Shown here piece by piece: positions 33,464 through 41,682 of a DNA stretch of 64,000 nucleotides. This DNA comes from Sphingobacterium oryzagri (GTDB lineage Bacteria > Bacteroidota > Bacteroidia > Sphingobacteriales > Sphingobacteriaceae). The stretch covers positions 4,030,001-4,094,000 of the forward strand of contig NZ_CP117880.1 of the NCBI RefSeq assembly GCF_028736175.1, written 5' to 3'. A program made the position numbers and the translations under genes. The notes beneath the pieces are model-generated. The model was given only the letters and a program-made list of their open reading frames with translations, searched no databases and was not told the DNA's origin. Numbering within the stretch: position 1 is the stretch's first letter; each line of letters opens with the position of its first letter.

Positions 33464-33474
33464 AACTGAAAAAA

Positions 33475-34389
33475 TTAAACTCCTTTTTCTGCCACGCGCA
33501 ATTTCGCACTACGCGATCTATTGTTTATCGCCAATTCTTCATCACTCGCCGTAATAGCCTTACGACTGATCACCTTGAACGGCTTGATTTCATTTCCAAA
33601 AAAATCTTTTTCCACCTCTCCCTTAAACTTGCCCTTCTGCATGAAGTTTTTCACCAGTCGATCTTCCAGCGAATGATAAGACATCACCACCAATCGCCCT
33701 CCCGGTTTTAACACCGCAACCGTCTGCTCCAGAAAATCCTGCAAAGCATCCAATTCCTGATTAACCTCGATACGCAAAGCCTGAAATACCTGCGCATGAT
33801 ATTTATGCTCTTTTCCTTTTGGCACGAGGCGTTTAATAATTTCTTTCAACCCCGAAACCGTCTCAATTGCTCCGGCCAAGCGCGCCGTTACGATGGTTTT
33901 CGCTAAAGATCGCGCGTTTTGAATCTCGCCATACATCCCGAAAATCCGATGTAAATCTTCTTCCGCATACGTATTAAGCACTCTTTTTGCATCCAAATCT
34001 GACACCTGATCCATACGCATATCCAAATCTGCATCGTATCGTATAGAAAAACCGCGTTCGGCAGAATCAAATTGATGAGAGGAGACACCAAGGTCCCCCA
34101 AAATACCATCAACCTGTTTTACACCTAAAAGACGCAGGTTATTTTTCAAAAACTTGAAATTTTGATGAACTAAGGCAAACCTAGGGTCATCAAGCGCATT
34201 ATTTACCGCATCAGGGTCTTGATCAAATGCGATTAGCCGACCAGCTTCACCCAAGTGTTTCAAAATTTCTTTTGAATGTCCGCCACCACCAAAGGTCACA
34301 TCGACATAAACACCATCTGGCTTAATTGCCAATCCGTCCATGCATTCTTTCAGCATAACCGGCACGTGGTACGTTTCCGGATTAGCCAT
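33475..34389 (-). CDS. rsmH: 16S rRNA (cytosine-1402-N4)-methyltransferase RsmH
   Basis: RsmH (MraW) methylates C1402 in the P site of 16S rRNA with SAM. It has 304 residues. Motifs: HVPVMLKECMDGL at the N-terminus, VDVTFGGGGHSKEIL (SAM binding), DGILGDLGVSSHQFDSAERG, FSIRYDADLDMRMDQ, and the C-terminal VVMSYHSLEDRLVKNFM. It overlaps mraZ by 8 nt. Its presence inside the division cluster is nearly universal, though the link to division is not understood. Confidence 0.95.
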   Translation of the reverse strand: MANPETYHVPVMLKECMDGLAIKPDGVYVDVTFGGGGHSKEILKHLGEAGRLIAFDQDPDAVNNALDDPRFALVHQNFKFLKNNLRLLGVKQVDGILGDLGVSSHQFDSAERGFSIRYDADLDMRMDQVSDLDAKRVLNTYAEEDLHRIFGMYGEIQNARSLAKTIVTARLAGAIETVSGLKEIIKRLVPKGKEHKYHAQVFQALRIEVNQELDALQDFLEQTVAVLKPGGRLVVMSYHSLEDRLVKNFMQKGKFKGEVEKDFFGNEIKPFKVISRKAITASDEELAINNRSRSAKLRVAEKGV

Positions 34390-34855
34390 CTAGCCCTCCT
34401 TCCAAATCAAAACCACCCATTACCTGTTCAGCCAAATCTGAAAAATCATCTTCAGACAAAGCATTCATCTGTGCTTCATAAGCTGCTTTCGACCAAACCT
34501 CAATCTTCTCCAGGTTACACGCCAATACTAGTTCCGCGCCCACTTCTGCATATTCCAACAAACTCTTTGGCAACAAAACACGCCCTGCCGCATCTAACAT
34601 CAATTCGGTCGCACCACTCATAAACTTCCGCACAAACTCCCTGTTTTTTGTCTGAAACTGATTCAAACGAGATAGTTGTTTCAAAATTTTATTCCACTCA
34701 GCCCGGGTGTAGATTACTAAATTTTTCTCGAAACCACGATTTACAACAAGTCCTTCGCGCTCAACATCAGGCAACTGCCTTTTGAGCGCTGCAGGAACCA
34801 CCATTCTACCTTTGGTGTCCAACTTGCATTCGTATTCTCCGATCAAATAGTTCAT
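34382..34855 (-). CDS. mraZ: Transcriptional regulator MraZ
   Basis: MraZ is a DNA-binding protein with two SpoVT/AbrB-like domains that form a ring of dimers; it regulates its own operon. This 157-residue form starts MNYLIGEYECKLDTKGRMVV. Both domains carry the D-x-x-G-R core: DTKGRMVVPAALKRQL (about 14-29) and DAAGRVLLPKSLLEYA (about 90-105). It is the first gene of the dcw cluster. In its promoter are the 10-nt-spaced AAAGTG repeats that MraZ is known to bind in other bacteria. Confidence 0.94.
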   Translation of the reverse strand: MNYLIGEYECKLDTKGRMVVPAALKRQLPDVEREGLVVNRGFEKNLVIYTRAEWNKILKQLSRLNQFQTKNREFVRKFMSGATELMLDAAGRVLLPKSLLEYAEVGAELVLACNLEKIEVWSKAAYEAQMNALSEDDFSDLAEQVMGGFDLEGGLDG

Positions 34856-34884
34856 TCCCTATGAGCCTAATCAAATTTTAAATG

Positions 34885-34920
34885 TAAAAGTATACACTTT
34901 CCCCCACTTTCCCCCACAAT
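34885..34920 (-). promoter_or_regulatory. mraZ promoter with MraZ operator repeats
   Basis: Reading the minus strand: ATTG (34917-34920) and TACTTTTA (34885-34892, one mismatch to TAnnTTTG) frame the promoter with a 24-nt spacer, longer than usual. Between them are three heptamers at a 10-nt period: ATTGTGG (34914-34920), AAAGTGG (34904-34910) and AAAGTGT (34894-34900). The last two fit AAAGTG[T/G], the MraZ box described in mycoplasmas. Autorepression by occupying the promoter is a natural inference. Confidence 0.6.
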
Positions 34921-34934
34921 ATAACACAAAAAAG

Positions 34935-34943
34935 TTTTCCACA
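34935..34943 (+). promoter_or_regulatory. DnaA-box-like TTTTCCACA upstream of mraZ
   Basis: An exact copy of the nonamer also found three times before ftsZ. It lies about 15 bp upstream of the putative mraZ -33 element. DnaA binding is inference. Confidence 0.3.
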
Positions 34944-35117
34944 TCAAAATTTGCTAGAAAGGATATGAAAAAATACGATATCTAGAAATCACAAACAGCT
35001 TAAATACAGCATTTTATATCAACAATATAGCTGCAATTAATTTTTCCATATAATACGACAGAAGCTCATCAAAATTTGAGCGACCCGCTCTTCGATTGCA
35101 ACACAAAGGAGGCCCAA

Positions 35118-35222
35118 ATGGCTATATTTTTTGAAAAGTGGGAGAAAGTGGAGAAGATCGAATCCGCTTTCAGACAATGCATTCTTCGTAGAAGTACTGA
35201 ACTGAAATCGGCAGCAAAATAG
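35118..35222 (+). CDS. Possible 34-residue small protein or leader ORF
   Basis: ATG at 35118 is preceded by AAAGGAGG (35106-35112 region) with a 5-nt gap, a near-perfect Shine-Dalgarno site, which is uncommon in this phylum. The product would begin MAIFFEKWEKVEKIE and end ELKSAAK: short, charged and without a clear domain. Two AAAGTGG repeats lie inside it, and the repeated KW/KV-EK pattern may simply reflect those DNA repeats. It could be a real small protein, a leader peptide for aspS or chance. No homologue is recognised. Confidence 0.25.
   Translation: MAIFFEKWEKVEKIESAFRQCILRRSTELKSAAK
35135..35151 (+). promoter_or_regulatory. Second MraZ-type repeat pair, facing aspS
   Basis: AAAGTGG at 35135-35141 and again at 35145-35151, at the same 10-nt period as in the mraZ promoter but in the opposite orientation. 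This fits a second MraZ binding site; whether it acts on mraZ by looping, on aspS or on the small ORF cannot be told. Confidence 0.4.
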
Positions 35223-35270
35223 CGCCAGGCAACCCCCAGCTTACCTTTAGCGTGTTTACCTCGCCAAACG

Positions 35271-35302
35271 TTCGTTATTCTCCACAAAAACCGATATTTT
35301 TG
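35271..35302 (+). promoter_or_regulatory. Promoter of aspS
   Basis: TTCG (35271-35274, one mismatch), a 20-nt spacer and TATTTTTG (35295-35302, exact). The ATG of aspS is 64 nt further. Confidence 0.55.
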
Positions 35303-35365
35303 CGTAAAATTCTGCCTTTTACGGATGCAGTGTTTTGATCTTTTACTATTTAATTTTACATCGTA

Positions 35366-37117
35366 ATGTATAGAAGTCATAGTTGCGGCGAGTTGCGTAT
35401 AGCCGATACAAACAAAGAAGTCACGCTCGCGGGATGGGTACAGAAGTCTCGTGACAAAGGTTTTATGGTATGGGTAGATTTACGTGATCGCTATGGCATT
35501 ACACAATTGATATTTGATGAATCCCGCACCGACGCTGCGATTATGCAACAGGCTAAATCGTTGGGTCGTGAGTTTGTGATTCAAGTGAAGGGCCAGGTAA
35601 TCGAACGAGAATCAAAAAATGCAAACATGCCTACTGGTGAGATTGAAGTACTGGTGAGCGAACTTGAGCTTTTGAACGAATCGCAAATTCCGCCTTTTAC
35701 CATTGAAGATGACACGGACGGTGGTGAAGATATCCGTATGAAATACCGTTACTTGGATATCCGTCGTAATCCGGTAAAAAACGCGCTTTTGTTTCGCCAC
35801 AAGGTGACACAGGAAGTAAGAAACTATCTTTCATCGCTCGATTTTTGTGAGGTGGAGACGCCTTATTTAATTAAATCGACGCCAGAAGGTGCGCGCGACT
35901 TTGTGGTTCCTTCGCGCATGAACCCTGGTCAATTTTATGCTTTACCGCAATCGCCTCAAACATTTAAACAACTGTTGATGGTAGCGGGCATGGATCGTTA
36001 TTTTCAGATCGTGAAATGCTTTCGCGACGAAGATTTACGTGCAGATCGCCAACCGGAATTTACGCAGATAGACTGCGAGATGTCTTTTATCGAGCAGGAA
36101 GATATTCTGGATGTGTTTGAAGGACTGACCAGACATTTGTTAAAAAAGATTCATAATCTCGATATTTCTAAATTCCCACGCATGACCTTTGATGAGGCGA
36201 TGCGTAAATACGGAAACGACAAACCTGATATTCGCTTCGGTATGGAATTTGGCGAACTGAACGCCGTAACGCAGCATAAAGACTTTGCCGTATTTAACCA
36301 TGCGGAATTGGTTGTCGGAATTGCCGTTCCGCATGCTGCGGGCTATACGCGCAAACAAATCGACGAATTGATCGAATGGGTAAAACGGCCACAGGTGGGC
36401 GCCACTGGTATGGTTTACTGTAAATGTGAGGCTGATGGTTCGTTTAAATCTTCGGTAGACAAATTTTATGATCAGGAGGATTTGGCAAAATGGGCTGCCG
36501 CAACCGGCGCAAAAGCTGGTGATTTGATCCTTGTACTTTCTGGGCCAACGTTAAAAACACGCACGCAGCTTAGCGCGTTACGTATGGAATTGGGCAACCG
36601 ACTAGGTTTACGTAAACCGCACGAGTTCGCACCACTTTGGGTGATTGATTTTCCGCTATTGGAATGGGACGAGGAGAGCGCTCGCTATCACGCAATGCAC
36701 CATCCGTTTACCTCGCCAAAACCAGAAGATATGCATTTATTAGACAGCGATCCGGGTAAAGTGCGTGCGAATGCCTATGACCTCGTGCTAAACGGAAATG
36801 AAATTGGCGGCGGTTCGATCCGTATACACGATAAAGAAACGCAGGCGTTGATGTTTAAGCATCTTGGTTTTTCTACCGAAGAGGCGCAGGAACAATTTGG
36901 CTTTTTGATGAATGCATTTCAGTATGGTGCTCCGCCACATGGTGGATTAGCCTTCGGACTGGATCGCTTAACAGCTATTTTAGGCGGTCAGGAAACTATC
37001 CGTGACTTTATCGCATTCCCGAAAAATAATGCGGGGCGCGACGTGATGATTGACGCACCTTCCAGCATTGCTACAGCACAGTTGGATGAGCTAAATATCG
37101 GATTAAAAAACAAGTAG
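35366..37117 (+). CDS. aspS: Aspartyl-tRNA synthetase
   Basis: A class II synthetase that charges tRNA-Asp. It has 583 residues and the bacterial-type architecture: an anticodon-binding OB fold (about 1-105, with TLAGWVQKSRDKGFMVWVDL), the catalytic core with motif 2 FRDEDLRADRQPEFTQID (about 222-239), a GAD insertion domain (about 290-420), and motif 3 GLAFGLDRLTAI near the C-terminus. The presence of the GAD domain marks it as the bacterial rather than the archaeal type. Whether it is discriminating or also charges tRNA-Asn cannot be told here. It is divergent from mraZ and is transcribed alone. Confidence 0.96.
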   Translation: MYRSHSCGELRIADTNKEVTLAGWVQKSRDKGFMVWVDLRDRYGITQLIFDESRTDAAIMQQAKSLGREFVIQVKGQVIERESKNANMPTGEIEVLVSELELLNESQIPPFTIEDDTDGGEDIRMKYRYLDIRRNPVKNALLFRHKVTQEVRNYLSSLDFCEVETPYLIKSTPEGARDFVVPSRMNPGQFYALPQSPQTFKQLLMVAGMDRYFQIVKCFRDEDLRADRQPEFTQIDCEMSFIEQEDILDVFEGLTRHLLKKIHNLDISKFPRMTFDEAMRKYGNDKPDIRFGMEFGELNAVTQHKDFAVFNHAELVVGIAVPHAAGYTRKQIDELIEWVKRPQVGATGMVYCKCEADGSFKSSVDKFYDQEDLAKWAAATGAKAGDLILVLSGPTLKTRTQLSALRMELGNRLGLRKPHEFAPLWVIDFPLLEWDEESARYHAMHHPFTSPKPEDMHLLDSDPGKVRANAYDLVLNGNEIGGGSIRIHDKETQALMFKHLGFSTEEAQEQFGFLMNAFQYGAPPHGGLAFGLDRLTAILGGQETIRDFIAFPKNNAGRDVMIDAPSSIATAQLDELNIGLKNK

Positions 37118-37124
37118 TTATAAT

Positions 37125-37162
37125 AAGGTGATGTTCGTGATGTAAAAAGTGAACATCACCTT
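37125..37162 (+). terminator. Hairpin after aspS without a clear T-run
   Basis: A perfect 12-bp stem (37125-37136 with 37151-37162; AAGGTGATGTTC/GAACATCACCTT) and a 14-nt loop, 7 nt past the stop codon. It is followed by GCTTTCTG, so it would be a weak intrinsic terminator or an mRNA 3'-end stabiliser. Confidence 0.55.
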
Positions 37163-37502
37163 GCTTTCTGCCATAAATAAAGATTGTTAGTAATTAGCAA
37201 CAACTATTTGTAGGTTAAAATTTAGAAGAGGAAGCTTTTTAGCGATAAGCTCTTCACCACCTGCCGACATAAATTCCTTTTTTTAAAACCTATTCCTATA
37301 AACTAAGGCTTTCACTGATAAAGCATTCATGATATCTCGTTACATCAACTATTAAGCAATTACCTAAAAACACCTTTGGCATTTATTTTGAGCAGGTCTA
37401 TAAACGAGCGATTAACGATAGCACATTTTTTCGGGACTTAAAAGGAGTGGCAAGCGGTCGCGGATTTCGTAGATCGAGAGAAAAAAGAGTAGTTTTACCC
37501 CC
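37163..37502. other. Intergenic region before lutB
   Basis: About 340 bp with no convincing gene, promoter box, repeat or RNA. It presumably contains the lutB promoter, but I found no exact TAnnTTTG within a suitable distance. The nearest purine-rich stretch to the start is AAAAGGAG, about 60 nt upstream of the ATG, too far to be its ribosome site. Confidence 0.5.
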
Positions 37503-38888
37503 ATGGCGCAGACATTTGCAGAAAAATTTATAAAAGAAGGAACCGTCAAATCATTTGACGAGCAGCACCGCCATATCATCAACCGCAATTTGGACAACTA
37601 CGAAACGGCGTTCAAACGTGGCACAGACAAATTTTTCGACTTGGGAAATTCCAAGAAAAAAGCGCATTTAATCAAATGGAAGGCCATTGAAAATCTAGAT
37701 CGTTATTTGTTAGACTTCGAAGCAAATTTCACTAAACGCGGTGGCAAGGTTATCTGGGCAAACGATGCGGCCGAGGCTCGCGAAGAAATAGCACGTATTT
37801 TGGATACGCATCAAGCTAGATCTGTCGTCATGGCACAGTCTACATTAGCCGATGAAATTAATTTGGACACGTTGCTGGCAGAAAAGAAAATTGCAGGAAC
37901 ATCAACTGATTTAGGACGATTTATTACCGAGCATTTACAGCAAAAGCCAAGTCATTTTGCTAGTCCGGCTATACATCTTGATGCAGCAGCGATTGCTAAG
38001 CTTTTTCATGAACAATTTGATACGCCGCCAGATGCGACAATTGAGCAACTAACGGCAAAAGCTAGCGAACTTTTGCGAGATGAGCACCGCTTAGCAGATG
38101 TCGGCATTACAGGCGTCAACTTTTTACTAGCTGATGTGGGCAGTGTAAGCATAACAGAAAATGAAGGAAACGCACGATTGGCGGCTACTTTTCCGAAAGT
38201 CCATATCGCGATTGCGGGTATTGAGCAAATTGTACCCAGCTTGCATGATCTCGATTTATTTTGGCCATTACTATCTTCGCATCGTACAGGACAACACGTA
38301 AATACGTATAATAGCATTATTAGCGGACCCTGCCAAGCGCATGAAACCGACGGACCTGAAGAAATGTATGTTGTCCTGCTTGACAATGGACGCAGCAATG
38401 TGCTCACCAAGAAAGAGCAGCGACAAGCATTATATTGCATACGTTGCGGAGCCTGTCTAAACGCTTGCCCCGTCTATCGAAACGTCGGCGGAGACGCTTA
38501 TCAAAGCGTTTATCAAGGCCCTATCGGATCGGTCATCATGCCGCATATCGGCGGAATGAAAAATTTCGGTCATCTAAGTTACGCGACACCGCTATCCGGA
38601 AAACCGACCGATGTTTGTCCGACCAGCATCGATCTTCGTAAGCTGTTATTATTAAATCGAAAAGAAGCCGTCGAACAGCAACTGATAAGTGCTACAGAAA
38701 AAAGATTTTGGAAAGCTTTTACATACACCGCACTTCGTCGCAAAGTACTTGATTTCTTTACTGGAAGAATGAAGAACCTGATCGTCAAAACCTTGCTTAG
38801 TAAAGCATGGGGAAAACAACGCCAGCTTCCTCTCGTCGCGGAAAAATCCTTTTCAAAACGCTGGCGTGAGCAAGAAAAAAACCGATGA
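37503..38888 (+). CDS. lutB: LutB-like iron-sulfur protein (lactate utilisation) with altered second cluster motif
   Basis: LutB works with LutA and LutC in oxidation of L-lactate to pyruvate. This 461-residue protein has an N-terminal LUD domain (about 60-300, with VVMAQSTLADEINLD and GVNFLLADVGSVSITENEGN) and a C-terminal ferredoxin-like part. The first cluster motif is complete: CIRCGACLNACPVYRNVGG (CxxCxxCxxxCP, about 310-322). The second, expected to read like LCGACTEVCP, is LSGKPTDVCPTS here: two of its cysteines are replaced by Ser and Pro. No lutA or lutC is adjacent, so this is an isolated copy. Either it has one cluster only or it has a different role; lactate utilisation itself is inferred from the family. 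Confidence 0.82.
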   Translation: MAQTFAEKFIKEGTVKSFDEQHRHIINRNLDNYETAFKRGTDKFFDLGNSKKKAHLIKWKAIENLDRYLLDFEANFTKRGGKVIWANDAAEAREEIARILDTHQARSVVMAQSTLADEINLDTLLAEKKIAGTSTDLGRFITEHLQQKPSHFASPAIHLDAAAIAKLFHEQFDTPPDATIEQLTAKASELLRDEHRLADVGITGVNFLLADVGSVSITENEGNARLAATFPKVHIAIAGIEQIVPSLHDLDLFWPLLSSHRTGQHVNTYNSIISGPCQAHETDGPEEMYVVLLDNGRSNVLTKKEQRQALYCIRCGACLNACPVYRNVGGDAYQSVYQGPIGSVIMPHIGGMKNFGHLSYATPLSGKPTDVCPTSIDLRKLLLLNRKEAVEQQLISATEKRFWKAFTYTALRRKVLDFFTGRMKNLIVKTLLSKAWGKQRQLPLVAEKSFSKRWREQEKNR

Positions 38889-38932
38889 TATAACTCGTCG
38901 CACAAATGCGAGGTGAAACATTTACGCAGTAA

Positions 38933-41413
38933 CTAATACGGGTCGACATCAATCGAAATACGGATTCCTTTATTTGATTTATCTATTTCAAACTGCACAA
39001 TTGCTTGCCGTATAAACTCCTTTACTTTTGCAATACTAACATTGTTACGTTCAATCTTGAGTGTAATCGTTTGGATAAAATGATTGCGAACGCGCGAAAT
39101 AAGCGGTGGCTCAGGGCCTAACACCCGACTTCCGAGATTAGCGCGTAAAAGACTAGCTAGGCGTGACGCGCCATCATGTGCGTATTGCATATCAGTATGC
39201 CGAATATCCATTTTTATTAATCGATAAAACGGTGGATATTGATAGTTTTTACGCTCCTTAACCTCCGTCATGAACATGCCTTCGTAATTATGTTCAATCA
39301 CCTGTTCTAACACACGATGGTTTGGCGTATGCGTTTGCACGATAACTCGCCCTTCTTTCTCACGTCGACCGGCGCGACCAGCCACTTGCGAAAACAAGGA
39401 GAAAGCCCGTTCGTAGGCACGAAAATCCGGAAAGTTAATCATCGCGTCGGCATTAATAATGCCGATCAGGCTTACTCGACCAAAATCAAGTCCTTTTGCG
39501 ACCATCTGCGTACCGATGAGCACATCAAATTCATGATCGTCAAAAGCCGTGATCACTTTATCGAAACCATACTTTCCTTTTGTCGAGTCCAGATCCAACC
39601 GACCAATACGTGCCGCAGGCAACAAAAGTTCTAATTCTTCCTCCACGCGTTCCGTTCCGAAACCTTTGCTTTCGATATGTGGCATACCGCAAGCTGGGCA
39701 AACCTGAATAGGCGGCTCCATATGGCCGCAATAATGACAATGCAAGTGATTGCTCGATTTGTGATAAGTCAGGCTGACATCACAATTGACGCATTTCGCG
39801 ACCCAACCACACGTGCTACATTGCACAAAAGGCGTATGTCCACGTCTATTTTGAAAAAGAATTACCTGTTCTTTACGTTCCAAAGCATCGGTGATACCTT
39901 GCAATAGCGCGCCACTGAAATAGGAAAACATTTGGTCTTTACGTCCTTCCTCCGCAATATTGATTACCTGAATTTCAGGAAGCTTAGCTTCACCAAAACG
40001 CTCTTTAAGTTCGACGAAACCATATTTACCAGCTTTTGCGTTGTAATAACTTTCTATAGAAGGTGTAGCCGACCCAAGCAATACTTTTGCCTGGTGGACG
40101 TGACCGAGGTAAATCGCCGTATCACGCGCGTGATAACGCGGTGCCGGATCATATTGTTTATACGAACTTTCGTGTTCCTCATCGACCACAATCAATCCCA
40201 AATTGTTAAACGGCAAAAACACCGATGAACGCGCACCTACAACAACCTTAAATTCGCCTTTCAGCACTTTGTGCCAAACCTCCGCCCGCTCATTGTCATT
40301 AAATTTGGAGTGATACACGCCCAGTTTATCGCCAAAATGCAATTTTAGCCGATCGGTTATCTGCGTGGTCAACGCAATCTCGGGCAAAAGGTAAAGCGCA
40401 TTTTTGCCCGCTGCTATGGCCTCTTCGATCAGCCGGATGTAGAGCTGTGTTTTACCCGATGCTGTTACGCCATGCAGCAACACCACATCTCGCTCCTCGA
40501 AAAAACCTTTAATCTCGTCAAAGGCTCGCTGCTGCTGCGCATTAAACACAAAGTTTGTCGTTATTGCCAGATCTTCCCCAGCAAATCGAGACACAACCTT
40601 TTCGTCTACTTCAAAAACGCCTTTTTCTATCAATGAACCTATGATACCGGCACCGACCGCAGTTAGTTCCATGATATCTTGCCGCATGATTTCTGCCTTG
40701 GTCTTTCGCAATTGCAGAAACGCCAACACAGCATCTTGCTGCTTTGGCGCTCTGTTGAGCGAATCCAGCAAGCCGCGTATACCTTCGCCATCGCCAAATT
40801 CTTTGGACAACCGCAGAAAAGACTTACGCTTTGGCTTAAAACGATCTTTGATCTCTTCGGATATCAAAATGTAGCCGTGATCAAATAGCGACTTTAAAAG
40901 CGGAAAAACGCTTTTCTGCCCCAACAACTTCACTATATCGTTTACGGTAAGCTCGCCCGCTACATCGAGCGCTTCCATGACCATGTAACCTTTGTCTGAC
41001 AAGAAGTTGCGATCCAATCCTTCCTGTTCGGAAGCGACAATTTTAGTCTCGCTCGCCATTTTTAACGCCGCCGGGAGTGCTGCCTGCATTACTTCGCCCA
41101 AATAGCACATGTAATAAGCCGACAACCATTCCCATAGCGCCAACTGATGTGCATCAACGACCGGATCATCATCAATAACGTTCAGGATATACTTAGCTTC
41201 ATATTGCAATGGTGCTTCTTTTACCATACGGTATACAATAGCGGCGTATATTTTATTACGACCAAATTGTATAATCACACGTTTACCCACCGCTATTTGT
41301 TCGTTCCACTCTGCAGGCACACGATACGTGTACGTCTTTGCAATGTACAACGGCAAAATAACCTCCACAAATAGGGTTTCGCGGTCATGATGAAATAAAG
41401 AGGCTTCAGACAT
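38933..41413 (-). CDS. priA: Primosomal replication helicase PriA
   Basis: PriA restarts stalled replication forks. From the ATG at 41411-41413 the protein has 826 residues and starts MSEASLFHHDRETLFVEVIL. The frame is open to 41491, but the extra 26 residues are hydrophobic and unlike the family. Features: 3'-DNA-binding domain (TYTYRVPAEWNEQIAVGKRV), helicase Walker A (LHGVTASGKTQLYIRL), DEEH box (LIVVDEEHESSYKQYDPAPR), the zinc-binding cysteines (CSTCGWVAKCVNCD and CHYCGHMEPPIQVCPACG, about residues 540-585), and helicase motifs TQMVAKGLDFGRV and QVAGRAGRREKEGRVIVQT. It converges with lutB; its start lies 270 nt from the DUF423 stop. Confidence 0.94.
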   Translation of the reverse strand: MSEASLFHHDRETLFVEVILPLYIAKTYTYRVPAEWNEQIAVGKRVIIQFGRNKIYAAIVYRMVKEAPLQYEAKYILNVIDDDPVVDAHQLALWEWLSAYYMCYLGEVMQAALPAALKMASETKIVASEQEGLDRNFLSDKGYMVMEALDVAGELTVNDIVKLLGQKSVFPLLKSLFDHGYILISEEIKDRFKPKRKSFLRLSKEFGDGEGIRGLLDSLNRAPKQQDAVLAFLQLRKTKAEIMRQDIMELTAVGAGIIGSLIEKGVFEVDEKVVSRFAGEDLAITTNFVFNAQQQRAFDEIKGFFEERDVVLLHGVTASGKTQLYIRLIEEAIAAGKNALYLLPEIALTTQITDRLKLHFGDKLGVYHSKFNDNERAEVWHKVLKGEFKVVVGARSSVFLPFNNLGLIVVDEEHESSYKQYDPAPRYHARDTAIYLGHVHQAKVLLGSATPSIESYYNAKAGKYGFVELKERFGEAKLPEIQVINIAEEGRKDQMFSYFSGALLQGITDALERKEQVILFQNRRGHTPFVQCSTCGWVAKCVNCDVSLTYHKSSNHLHCHYCGHMEPPIQVCPACGMPHIESKGFGTERVEEELELLLPAARIGRLDLDSTKGKYGFDKVITAFDDHEFDVLIGTQMVAKGLDFGRVSLIGIINADAMINFPDFRAYERAFSLFSQVAGRAGRREKEGRVIVQTHTPNHRVLEQVIEHNYEGMFMTEVKERKNYQYPPFYRLIKMDIRHTDMQYAHDGASRLASLLRANLGSRVLGPEPPLISRVRNHFIQTITLKIERNNVSIAKVKEFIRQAIVQFEIDKSNKGIRISIDVDPY

Positions 41414-41630
41414 AAACACAAATTTAACAAAATACTCCGTCAATCCGCCACCCACCAACATAGCGAATACGGGATATAAGAAGTCAGTCATCCCGCCTAC
41501 GTGTTGTTGAAACGTTTATTAACCAATTGCTGTAGACCTTTTGCTTACGCTGAAAAATAGAAAAGAGTGTTAATACTACCGCGCAAACGAATAAATCAAC
41601 AAATGATTTCTTGCGCTTAACCATAAAAAG

Positions 41631-41667
41631 AAGCCTCCAACCCGATAAGGCTGGAGGCTTTTTTATA
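41631..41667 (-). terminator. Terminator of the DUF423 gene (bidirectional form)
   Basis: A 9-bp stem (41631-41639 with 41652-41660; AAGCCTCCA/TGGAGGCTT) with a 12-nt loop; A/T-runs lie on both sides. It is 16 nt beyond the stop of the minus-strand DUF423 gene. Confidence 0.8.
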
Positions 41668-41682
41668 TTTTATTTTCTTCGC

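Larger units (their letters stand above)
34856..35365. other. Intergenic region between mraZ and aspS
   Basis: This 510-bp divergent region holds the mraZ promoter with MraZ repeats (34885-34920), a TTTTCCACA nonamer (34935-34943), an AT-rich stretch with nothing I can name (about 34945-35060), a possible 34-residue ORF with a strong ribosome binding site (35118-35222), a second inverted MraZ-type repeat pair (35135-35151) and the aspS promoter (35271-35302). The minus-strand open frame at 35069-35380 looks random. Confidence 0.6.

Noticed and set aside
35069..35380. 103-codon minus-strand frame in the mraZ-aspS intergenic region
   Set aside because: It overlaps the aspS start and promoter, has random-looking composition and no ribosome site.
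37503..41413. A lactate-utilisation operon lutABC
   Set aside because: Only lutB is present; flanking genes are aspS and priA.
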